This document shows positions 21,020 through 31,844 of a stretch of 64,000 nt of DNA, one piece after another. The stretch is from Arabidopsis thaliana (lineage: Eukaryota; Streptophyta; Magnoliopsida; Brassicales; Brassicaceae): NCBI RefSeq assembly GCF_000001735.4, contig NC_003074.8, positions 16,561,261 to 16,625,260 on the forward strand. The letters run 5' to 3'. A program made the position numbers and the translations under genes. The notes under the pieces were generated by a model that worked only from the letters and a program-made list of their open reading frames with translations, was not told the DNA's origin and searched no databases. How positions within the stretch are numbered: position 1 is the first letter of the stretch; the number at the start of each line of letters is the position of its first letter.

Positions 21020-22060
21020 TGTAATTCTTTAATAATGTCAATAATCTGCAGTGATAACATCTATAGAAAATATTATAACTTATGTATAGCCATAATTTAA
21101 CCTGTATTTTTGAAATATTTTTATACACCAATTTTGATATCATGCTCATTTATAATCTGAACAAAATATGTTTTCGATTAAACTACAACTCCGATTAGTA
21201 ATCATATATTAGCAGAATAAAGTCTTTTAATGCGATTTGTAAAAAGTTTACCTTTGCATAATCACGTTAAAAAGAGAAGTGATACCTCATTTCAATAATG
21301 GTTTTGTTTTTATAATTTTACCTATACAAAATATTAGCAATTAGAAAAATAAGAAATAATTGTTTCCAATGAAACTTACACCATTTTTTGAATGATATTA
21401 AAAATTCCACAACGTTTTAAAATAATTGATATTTATATATTTTTATTATCAAATATCACTTAAAATTTATTAAAATATTATTTTATTTATTAAATAATAT
21501 TATATTCTGCCAAAACTATTACACAAAATGTCTCCAATCAACATACGTTTATAAGTAACGTTATTCTGCAATGTTTCATCTTACAAGTTTTCATTTTGCA
21601 GGTTTTCGTTCTGCAACTTAATTATGTAGTTATGTGATTATGTATTGTTACCAATAGAAACCATAGCATTTGTCAACCATGATGAGGCATATATGACATG
21701 TCTAATTTTCTTTTCTACCCTTATAAAACTGGGAATACTGCTGAGAAAAATGATTCCAAAATTTATGTTGACACATATACAGAGAGTACACGTCGCCTTG
21801 CTCGTAAGAGTTCCCTCTTTCAGCTCGTCTATCAAACCCCTTTTAATCATCAATACTTTGTTTGAACATGCATTTTGTTCGAACTTCTTGTTTGTCACTT
21901 TCCCATTTTTGAACATCTTACCGAATCACTTGAAATATTTGTCTTTTATTCACCAAACTCAAAACACTGATATAAATTCTATTGTGTAATTTGAATATCA
22001 ACACCAACAGCGTGTTCGTTTTTAACCCATACCTGATAAGATGCACTGCATTAGGTCTTT
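21020..22060. other. Intergenic, possibly degenerate retroelement flank
   Basis: No intact gene. 21640-22060 continues leftward from the Gypsy integrase remnant and is less AT-rich than the surroundings, so it may be the decayed 3' part of the same element. No LTR was identified. Confidence 0.4.
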
Positions 22061-22069
22061 CCGAAAGGA

Positions 22070-23040
22070 GGAGGATTCGACCACGATTCAGAAATATCAA
22101 TTTCATTACAAAACGGGGACAAGTACTTGACATTGAAGTTATTGGAAGTGCGTAAATGGTCATGTAAACGCACAGGATAAGCGTTAGGATTTCTGCACTC
22201 AAAACCCTAGACCTCACCAATTTTAATGGACTTAATTAGGTTTGGTATACTCGTGAAGTGGCAGTCGGTCCTTAGTGAGCTTAACCATACAAAATTACCA
22301 TGCTCAAAAACAACCTCTCGATGTTTTAAATTGGTTGCGCGTTTCCAAATATGATTGTGCTTAAGGGTGGAAGATTTGAAGGTCATCAAGAAAGTTCATA
22401 GATGTACCATGATGTCAAGTCTTATCTACAAGTGTGGAAAATTCCAAAATGAAATGAGGTACATGGCCATATACGACATGGAATTGGTTGAATCCGAGGC
22501 TGTGATCGTGAGCATGGTTATGTGCTAAATCGGCTTGACAAAGTTTAGAATCCCAACTTTAATATGATCTCCAGCTAGATAACGTAACATATGAACAAGC
22601 GCTTTGTTAGTGACTTTGATCTAGCCATCCACTTGAGAATGATACACGAAACTGATATTGAGACTCATCCTAAGAAGCTTCCAAAGAGATCTCTAAAACT
22701 GGCTAAAGAATCGCGTATCGCGATATTACACGATGAAGGATGAAATGCAATATGTAAATTTCTCAAAAGGGTAACAGATCAACACTTATCGTGTTTGTCG
22801 GTTTCCTACAGAAAATGAAATGTGCTATTTTCGAAAAATGATCCAGGTCGACAAAGACAGAATCATTACGATTTTGTTTATGAGGAAGCGCCAACAAAAC
22901 TCCATACTTAAGTACGTCCAAAGTTGTGTGAGAATTTGTAAATCTGCCAATGCTAGACCAAGTTTTTAGGGGGCTTTTGTACATATGGGCAAATTTGGAT
23001 CCAAAAATTTGAAGAAAAGCACATTCCACTTGGGCTTATA
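22070..23040 (-). pseudogene. Degenerate Ty3/Gypsy integrase
   Basis: Minus-strand translation across stops and shifts gives recognisable integrase pieces in order. These are FVDLDHFSKIAHFIFCRK (core-domain start, near 22870), an HSQVDG segment corresponding to HPQTDGQTE (near 22640), and HREVVFEHGNFVWL (near 22310), matching the C-terminal region before the chromodomain-type end. Several stop codons and frameshifts are present. Upstream reverse transcriptase and LTRs were not seen, so this is an isolated pol fragment. Confidence 0.7.
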
Positions 23041-23044
23041 AGCC

Positions 23045-24600
23045 TGGGTACTTCTTGATTCGAGAAATGACGATTTTACCCTAAATGTGTTGATGAGAAA
23101 TCAATTCGTCTTCTCCGTCCTGAGAACAACAATCCTCACGGTTTCCACCTTCTGCAATCCTCTCCGTCGTGATAATCAAATTTGTTTATTAACACGGACT
23201 CCACACTCAATCAAAATCATTACTTTTGACTCCATCAATATCATTTCGTTTTCCTCCGATGATTCACACAACGTTTCTATGACCCTTTTTCGATGAATCC
23301 AATGAAATTAATTAAATAAGTTTTGATGCAAGATATCTAAACCCTAAGGGATGATGTTTAGGCAACCCAATGGCTTTAATTATAGACACAGATTCATCAA
23401 TTGTGAATCGATTGTGAATAACTGAAAACTTATTCAAAACAATCATGTACGCAATAACTAAAAGCAATATAATTGTGAATCATGAGCAAATCCTAAGTCA
23501 TCTTCATCGCATCTCAAGACCCAAAATCTTGAAGAAGGAAGAATGAAGAAGGAAGAATGAAGAAAGCATAAGGAGAGCAAAAATCGACGTCTCTGCTTGG
23601 TTTTTTTTTTTCCAACAAATTGAAGGTTAATATGGTAAAAAGAGAAGAGATAGAAGTACTTGATTTTGGGAATAATGTGAAATGTTCCTAAAATAACAAA
23701 GGCATACACTTTTAAGTGCTAATCCCATAATTGATCCAAGTTTTTAGCATGCAAAGTTTGGAAAATCTGTCACCCAGGAAATGTTTTTAGCATTGGAAAA
23801 CTTGTAGTAGTATATAACTATTTTTTTCTTATGAAAAACTTGTTTTGCAAAGCAACTTTCTAATCTACAAAGATTGTATCAGTAAAGTATTTTTTTTATA
23901 AGACTACTTCTGAAGAGTAGATTTCTTTTACTTGAAGCATATTTTATACAAATTATAGGTTGTTTGTCACTACTGCCGTGCAAATAATAAAAAGTAATGA
24001 TTTTTCTTACGTATTTTTTTCAAAGCATTAAAAAGAGAAGTTTTATAAATTAAGAGATTTATAATTAATGTATCAAAATTTTTAATTGTAGTTATTTTAA
24101 TTAATGTAAAAGAAATTTATAATGTAACCAAAATAATAAGTGTAGTTATTTATAAATTATGTGTTTTCATATCTATAAAGAATCCTTATATTAAAAAAGA
24201 GAAATAAGTTAATGTCCCTTGAATAATAAAACTTGAGTATTAAAAAATATAGTTATTTTAATTAATGAAAAAGTAATTGATTAAGTCCCTCAATATTAAA
24301 AACTTTGGGTAAGAAAAGTTTATTTAGTATGTCTCTTTAACTTTAAAGTGATGTTTTAAATATTTTGTTTTGTGTCATTTAAGTTTTATTTTCAAGTTCC
24401 TATGTAAACATTAAATGTTTTTGATTTTCTTAACTATTTCTATTTTAAAATTTTTTTTATTGGTTGAATTAGTTTTAGTTAATGATATATTTGTGTAAAA
24501 TATGCAAGCTAAATAAAATCTATATCATTTTTAATATATGTTAAAAAACCTTAAACATCAATTAAAATTAAACAGAGAAAGTATATATTAATGGCAAGAG
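23045..24600. other. Intergenic, no supported gene
   Basis: 23060-23300 is somewhat GC-richer than its surroundings and begins with a phrase like those in Mutator-type elements (ATGACGATTTTACCC). 23540-23565 has a short GAAGGAAGAAT direct repeat. The rest is AT-rich. Confidence 0.4.
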
Positions 24601-24624
24601 AACTATTCTAAGCATGTAGTACTT

Positions 24625-24648
24625 AATTGTAGTGGATAAACATAGATT
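24625..24648 (+). promoter_or_regulatory. Conserved upstream block of secreted-peptide gene 4
   Basis: ATTGTAGTGGATAAACATAG resembles the blocks of copies 1-3 (GAATAAACATAGAT core) and sits about 147 bases before the first ATG. A short duplication of AGATTATTAATACTATT (about 24707 and 24731) intervenes. Confidence 0.35.
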
Positions 24649-24771
24649 GCCTTATCTAAAAAGAATAGAGAAATCATATAGAATGCTACGTGATAATTGA
24701 AGATTATTAATACTATTTTTTTTTTGTTAAGAGATTATTAATACTATTAACCATTGTTTTTTTTTTTTAAG

Positions 24772-25104
24772 ATGAGAAACAAACTATACAAACATCAAAC
24801 AGCGAGCAAAAACATGCAAAGAAAGTTGGCAATGAACATGATAGCTTTGATTATCATGCTATCAATATTTACACAAACAACAGGAAATGATCTTGCACCT
24901 GCTCCACACCCGACAATACCTTGTCTTGACAACGTGAAAACAATTCCAAATTGTGTAAAAGCTGTGTTTCACTTCAAGTTCAAAGAGATCACAGAGACGT
25001 GTTGCACTATTCTACTTACTCTTCCCGATGATTGTTTTGGGCTTTTGTTTCCTATTCCTCGTGTGTACCATTTTCTTCTTAGTTCTGCTTGCAAAAATAT
25101 ATAA
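24772..25104 (+). CDS. Small secreted six-cysteine peptide, ECA1/DUF784-like (copy 4)
   Basis: Intronless. An in-frame ATG at 24754 lies within a T-rich stretch and is unlikely; 24772 (MRNKLYKHQ) matches copy 3, and 24814 (MQRKLAMNM) matches the start of copies 1 and 2. From 24814 the protein is 96 residues with a clear signal peptide ending near QTTG. The linker is the shortest of the array (NDLAPAPHPTIP) because the LAPQSEN segment is missing. The cysteine domain keeps C-x9-C-x15-CC-x9-C-x18-C with PDDCFGLLFP. Copies 3 and 4 are each other's closest relatives. Confidence 0.82.
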   Translation: MRNKLYKHQTASKNMQRKLAMNMIALIIMLSIFTQTTGNDLAPAPHPTIPCLDNVKTIPNCVKAVFHFKFKEITETCCTILLTLPDDCFGLLFPIPRVYHFLLSSACKNI

Positions 25105-25109
25105 ACACC

Positions 25110-26050
25110 ATTGATAAAGTTTTGTTGATATTTTCTTTAATCAATGTCAACAAAATTTACTAATAATATTTGTACAAAAATCTATATAATATATGGACTA
25201 TTTTAAAAGATGACTTGTGAATTAGAAACATTTCTCTTACTATGGCTACACAGCGCAAGATTTATGATTTTAAAGTCTCGAAAACATCACAAATCTTCAA
25301 CAACATCACTTTTTGTTAATTCGTTTTTTTTGTCTGTCTAAAAGAACAATGTGAATATGGATTCTTATTAGTTTTTATAATGACTTGATCTTAAGTTGTT
25401 GTGGGATCTGTAGAAAATCATGATCAACCATGTAGGTAACAAGAAAGTGTGGGATCTTAAGTTTTCTTTGTTATGTAGTCGCAAAATAAAAAATGATATA
25501 AATAATTAACATTGATACAAAAAACAATTCAATGAGAAAATTGAAAAACCAGCGTAGTGATCATGTGAGCTCAATAGTTGTTGGAATAGAGTATTAATGA
25601 TTAAAATTTGAAAAGTGATTATAGAATTATTGGATTATAAGAGCGATGGATTTCTTGATAGTAGCTCTATAACTAGAAATTAATATTTCTATTTTGTTGT
25701 CTAAATATCACAAATTGGAAAAATAGAAAAGAGCCTCATATTGGAACTGTGAAACATGGAAAATATCATAATATTCGTGTCTAGTTTTAAAAGTCTTGAT
25801 ACCAAATTATGATGTAAAGCAAAGAAACATGTCCGTACTAAAATGGACTAGACTCAGGTTTTGGGTATAGGTACAATGGGCAGTGGTTCATACTCTCTCC
25901 ATTTCACAAAGAGTCTCAGTTTGGAGTTCGATTTTTCTTTTTGACAAAAACTGTCATTTTACATTTTTTATGCAACTTTTTGAATTTTAAATTCATAATT
26001 TACATTTAACTCAAAACTATGTTTTCTTTAAATTTCAGTCATTTTCAATT
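25110..26050. other. Intergenic, AT-rich
   Basis: 3' flank of peptide gene 4, with no gene or repeat end recognised. Simple AT-rich sequence runs up to the left target duplication of the element at 26061. Confidence 0.5.
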
Positions 26051-26060
26051 AAATAATTAG

Positions 26061-26981
26061 AGATATTTGTCTACAATGCCTAAAAAACTTAAAAACTTAT
26101 AAGATTAGGTACTTTCACAATGACTTACGAAATCAGGTACTTTTACTTATTTGCAGTTACGTTACTACCCTCGCCTCATCATCTTTCTACAAATCTACAT
26201 TGAAGCATCTTACCATTATCAATTACAATTGAATGAAGATTTCGGAAATGACAAATCCACACTCTTATTGTTGTTAATGCTGTTCCGATCGGCATCAATA
26301 GCCATCTCGAAGGGCTTTGAATCAGACGTGAAAGTGTAATCATTGCCTCTGTCGTAAGAGAAACTGAATCTATCGTAAGAGAAATTGATTCTGTTGTAAG
26401 AGAAACTGATTCTGAAGGGATTGGTGTGAGGATTTGGTCGGAGATGGTGCGATGATATTATAAATGGGGAAGAAGAATAACGGCCGCTAGAATTGGAACG
26501 ATTATCAATTTGGGTTTTTCAAAAAGAAACCCCAATTCAAGATTTGATATTTGGGTTCCATATATACTCCTTAGGGTTTAGATTTTTTTAATTAGCAACA
26601 GTTTAAATTTTCTGGAAACTGAAAATTAAGAAGTCATGAAGAAGAAGAAGATCCACGAAAGTTGAAAACAAAAAGAAATCTCAATCAAAGATTTGGTGTT
26701 TGGATTCCCTATACACTATCATTCCTTAGGGTTTTAGATTTCTTTAATTAGCAACAGTTTAAATTTTATGGAAATTGAATTAAAAAGCTATGAAGAAGAA
26801 GAACAGTAATCCACGAAATTGAATCAAAAAGAAAAACAAAATCCACGAACAAGAGAGGAGAAGAACAGTAAGGGCAAATCGTCATTTTCAAGGGCCCAAA
26901 ATTCCTTTTTCCAAAGCCCAAATAGAAAGTACCTAAAATCAAATTTTTTGTCCAAAAAGTTCCTAAATTGACAATAACCCC
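26061..26981. mobile_element. Probable non-autonomous Mutator-like element
   Basis: Perfect 10-base direct repeats AAATAATTAG at 26051-26060 and 26982-26991 flank 921 bases whose ends form a long imperfect inverted repeat of about 55 bases. The repeat includes GGTACTTTC on the left and its complement GAAAGTACC on the right. A 9-10 bp duplication with long degenerate inverted repeats fits Mutator-like elements. Inside is a tandem duplication of about 165 bases (26515-26680 and 26685-26845), and GTAAGGGCAAATCGTCATTTT occurs near the right end. There is no transposase. Confidence 0.5.
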
Positions 26982-26991
26982 AAATAATTAG

Positions 26992-27573
26992 TATTAATTA
27001 GGGACACATATTTATTTATTTTTAAAAATTTGTGTTAGATGTGTCAAAATGACATTTGTGTGAAACATAAGAACAACTCCAATTGAGAGTGATCTCAAGA
27101 AAAAGTGTGAGTTTTCTTGTTAAAATTGCCAAAAAATAATGCTAAACTAAAAATAAATGAGAGCGACAACTCTCCAGAGAGTTTATTTTGTTTGAGAGAG
27201 CCTGCCATGTGTCGCTTTTTGATTGATCGTGTGTTCTTGACAAAAAAAAAAAGAAGGAGAGATTATGTTCAGTTATTCTTTTTGAAATTAGTTTTAAATC
27301 TGTATTTAAGGAAATGAAATATGCATGGTGATACATATAAGGGAATTATTACTATTTGTTGCCTTACATATAGGAAGTTTGATAGAAGATTTCGTTTAAA
27401 AATATTAATAAAGACAAATAATAATTAAATCTATTATTATCAATTTTCTTTTTAAAATAAATCTGATGATGTTTTATTTTCTAAAAACATAATATTTTGA
27501 CAAAAAATAATATGTTTTTTGTATATTTTCTTTTCATAATAAGTTTTTAGTACATTTAGAACATCTAAGGTAT

Positions 27574-27619
<46 letters not shown>

Positions 27620-27945
27620 CACCCTTCCAACACATACATATTTCTTAATTAAAAACTCGCTTCGATATTTTCAAACGCTACCGTTTCCACATACTCGTTT
27701 CTGCATACCCGTTTTCAATTCCATACAGTTTAGGTGGTAATCCGGTGAGTCATAGCCACGTTATTTTAAGTTATTGTGATATGTTATTCCATTATTCCGG
27801 TTTTTTCACATCTATTTTAAAATATTTCAAAATAATGATGTCTAATGTTTTATACTTTGTAATAATTATTAAGTTGTATGAAATAAAAAATTTTGTATTA
27901 ATATTTAACTTTTGTAAAAGAGTCTATCACTGGAATATGAAAAAC
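26992..27945. other. Intergenic, includes TA microsatellite
   Basis: No gene. A (TA)18 microsatellite occupies 27581-27616. 27070-27260 contains a CTCCAAT...-type repeat fragment with short reading frames on both strands, which is not convincing as coding. Confidence 0.4.
27581..27616. repeat. (TA)n microsatellite
   Basis: Uninterrupted TA dinucleotides, about 18 units, likely to vary between accessions. Confidence 0.9.
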
Positions 27946-28030
27946 TGAAAAAAAAAAGAAGCTATCTTTTTTTTTTTGGTAGGAAACGGGAGGTAAGCCC
28001 TCCCGTGATTTATTACAGAAAAATTAAAGA

Positions 28031-31000
28031 TTACAACCGAACTTGTCTTGGACACTCTGTTCCAGACTCATCCTCTCTAAACACCGAGACTAAAGAGCTC
28101 GGTAAAACATCAAAAACATGAAAACCTAACGGTAAAGAAAACGCATAGTTAGCCAACCCATCTACAAGACGATTAGCTTCCCTATACACATGAGAAATAC
28201 GGACAATCCAGTCCCTTACGAGAAAGCCATGGCACATGCGTACCAGGAAAGACAACGGATGGGCCGCCCCAATCCCTGTCTTTAGAAACCCCACCACAAC
28301 TTCTGAATCTACTTCAAGCTCTATACATGTAAGCTTCCGCTCCCATGCCATATACAGCCCGTAGTAACTCCCCACAACCCCGCTAACGGTGCTGAACAAC
28401 GCCCTATGTTCAACGCAAAGCCACCACACCAAATACCATTCTCATCCCTCAAGACACCACCCGCTGTTGCCGGACCCGGGTTCCCCCTCGAAGCGCCATC
28501 AGTATTTAGTTTGAACCAACCCACACTTGGTTCTTTCCACCTTATCATTCTCTCCACTCTGGCCCCTGCGATAGCTCTCCCTCCAAAAGCCACATTCGCC
28601 TTAGTAACCTCTGCCGCAATGTCCTTAACAAATTTGACACGATCTCGGCAAACTCTGTTCTCCCCAAACACGTTACAACAACGCCATTTCCAACCCCACC
28701 ATAAAGCCATAGCGAAGGTTGTGGCCCAAGAGATCCCATCAATGACGATCCCTTCCCGCAGATTAGCATAAATCCATTCCAGCAAAGTCTGAGTAAAGAA
28801 CTTGTGACGTCTCTGCGGAGGGACAATCCGTTGCCAAATTCCCGACATCGCCGGACAATCCCGAAGCACATGAATGATGGTCTCTATCCCACCTTTGCAA
28901 ACCGTACAAATATCTGAATCACAGATGTGTCTTCGTGCTCTCTCCGAATTAGTCATAATTATCTGCTTGCTCACCATCCACAAGAAAGTCCTAACCCGTT
29001 CCGGAGCGACCACTTTCCACACCCGGCGATAGAAACTCTCCATGTCCTGCCGCGGGCATAAGTCTTGCGTCACAAACGAATACGCAGAAGAGACTGTGAA
29101 CTTGCCATCTGGACTCTCACCCCATGAAAGTCTATCACGTGCCCCTGTGAAGTTATCAACTACGATTGCTGCCAGTTCCATCCTTTTTTCCTCTGAAACC
29201 CACAGAGCTATTCTTGTCAGATCCCAGCCTGCCTCTTCCCGCCACAGATCCCGTACAAAGAGTTGCTCAAAACCCAACGGTAATGCACCCACAACGTCAT
29301 CAATCAAAGATTTACTCGACAACCACTTATCTGTCCAGAATCTTATAGATCTCCCATCACCAACTTAATTGTACTCATAGAATGAACGGAAATTGAATTT
29401 AGCACCGCCTTAGTAAGAGTAAGTCTTCCTGCGAAGCTTAAACTCCCACCTTTCCAACCTGCCAACTTCGACGATACTCTCTCAAGCACCTCTTTGAACG
29501 TGTCTTTATTTATCCGTTTCTGAAGGACCGGCATCCCAAGATATTTACCTAGATCCCGTGTCGATTTTATCCCACTCTCTGTAGATATCAAACCTTCTAG
29601 ATCCCGAGACACGTTCCTAGAAAAGAAGATTTTCGATTTCTCTAAGCTGACTTTTTGGCCTGACGCCAAACAGAATCTTTCCAACACCCCTCGGATAATC
29701 CTGATTTGAGCTACTGACGCCTCTGCTAGCAAAATAAGGTCATCAGCAAAGCAAATGTGAGAGAGCTTCGGTCCGCCTTGAGACAGGCTGATCGGCTTCC
29801 ATTTTTTCTCCATCACCGCATTGTCAATCAAGTGACATAGTCTCTCCATGCACAAAACAAAGAGATACGGTGATAAAGGATCCCCTTGTCGAAGTCCTCT
29901 TAACGGCGTGAAAGATTCAGTCTTCTCACCATTCCATAGCAAACTCATAGAAGGACCAGACACACACTGCATAATCCAATTCACCCAATCTCCGGATAAA
30001 CCAGCCGCCAATAACGTATCCTCTAAGAAATCCCAACGAATTCTGTCATAGGCTTTCTCTAGGTCAAGTTTAAGAAGCATCCATCCCTTCCTGCCCTTCT
30101 TTCGTTGCATTGAATGGACTGCCTCTTGAACAACCACAATGTTATCTGTGCTCAACCTTCCGGGAATAAAGCTTGATTGAGCTGGCCCTACTAGTTTTGA
30201 AATAACTCCTTTCAACCTCCCCACCATTGTCTTAGTAATGATTTTGAAAAGCACATTACACAAACTTATAGGCCGAAACTGAGTGATTTTTTCTGGTTTC
30301 AAGACCTTTGCTATGAGCACCACAATCACATCATTAGCCTTAGCAGGTAGCTGTCCTGTTTCAAAAAAATCCAGAGCAAACTTACTCACCAACTCTCCTA
30401 CGACATCCCAGCAAGTTTGATAGAAAATTGGCTGATAACCATCAGGACCTGGGGCCTTGAATTTACCCATACTACGCAGCACCTGTTCTACCTCTCCCAC
30501 AGAGAACTGCTTGTTCAGATTAACATGATCAGTAGTAGATAGCCTCGCAAACCCTTCTTTTGGCAATCTGTCAACAACCGGATCCACATCATCCAGCGAA
30601 TAGAGTCGTCTATAGTATTCAAGAGCTAACTTCTCCAGTTCCGCCTTATCCACAACCCATCTATCCTCTTCGTCCTTTAACATATCAATTCGATTTCTCC
30701 TGCGTTGAATGATAGCAAAGGTATGAAAGAAGCTCGTGTTCTTGTCACCATGAACCACCCACTTCTCACGTGACTTTTGATACCACAACATCTCCTCTTG
30801 CTCAAGCACCATGTCTAGCTCCTTAATTAACTCAGCTTCTTGCTTCAACAGATCATCAGTTTGCGCTTGTTCCAGCAAATCCTGGATGATGGTTATATGC
30901 TTCAGTAGCTTCTCCTTCTTCAAATGGATATCCCCAAAAACCTCTTTATTCCATCTTTAAAGAGTAATTCTCAGTTTATTCAACGCTTCTTGAGTTCTCA

Positions 31001-31805
31001 GCTCTCTATCCCAAGATGTCAAAAGCAACTCTTTGAAACCCTCATGTTGTAACCAAGCCGCTTCGAAACGAAAAGGTCTTCTAGAAGGATCACATCCCGT
31101 CTTCGGCAGCAACTGAAGATACAGGGGAGCATGATAAGAAGCCAAACAAGGGAGATGTGTCACCGTAGCCTCCTGCCATTTCAGCCTAAAGTGAGCACAA
31201 CATAGAATCCGATCCAATCTTTTAGCAATGTAAAACTGTTGGGATTTCCCTCTCTTCCATGTGAATCGATTTCCTTTAAATCCCATATCTATCAGGGACA
31301 ACTCGTTTATCCAATCTCCAAATGCTACAGAATCCGGGGACAAACAACCATTACCGCCCGTTCTTTCATCAAGTCGGACTATTGTGTTGAAATCTCCACC
31401 TATCACCACTGGTCCATCTATTCCCCTGATTACTTCACGAAGCTTCTCCCACAAACCACTCCTTCGGCTAACCGTAGGAGCAGCGTACACAACTATCAAA
31501 TTAAGTATCTCGAACTCATTCTCTATACGCGCATAGACGAACTGCTCTGAAGACTCCTTAATCTCAACTTTCCCAATTTCCGACCTCCATAGTACCCAAA
31601 TGCCACCCCTCTGGCCAACTGCGTCGATTCTGAAACTATTTTCAAACCCCAAACCATGACAAATCCGATCTGCTCTCGCCCCTCCTGCGTGCGTCTCAAA
31701 CACCGCCAACAAATCTGTCTTGTATTTCTTCAAAAGATAACAAACTGATCTTCGAAAGTTAGGTTTATTCGCCCCCCGGCAATTCCACATAATGCAATTC
31801 ATCAT
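28031..31805 (-). pseudogene. LINE ORF2: endonuclease, reverse transcriptase, RNase H (broken)
   Basis: Order on the minus strand: apurinic-type endonuclease (31805-30957; MNCIMWNCRGA, later GGDFNTI), reverse transcriptase (30923-29343; FADD box in HICFADDLILL), zf-RVT domain (29322-28550; HICDSDICTVCKGGIETIIHVL) and RNase H (28500-28031; LNTDGASRGNPGPATAGG). Lesions: an in-frame TAA at 30957-30959 between endonuclease and RT; near 29355, STIKL is joined in another frame to VGDGRSIRFW, so the normal linker of roughly 100 or more residues has been deleted; and a one-base deletion near 28367 breaks RNase H. This gene would have supplied target-primed reverse transcription. Confidence 0.9.
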
Positions 31806-31844
31806 TAATAATCGATAAAGAAAAAGAATAACCGGGGCAACCCG

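Noticed and set aside
27117-27336. Overlapping short frames on both strands near 27.2 kb
   Set aside because: No recognisable domain; probably repeat sequence.
28406-29368. Plus-strand frames within the LINE
   Set aside because: Antisense shadows of ORF2.
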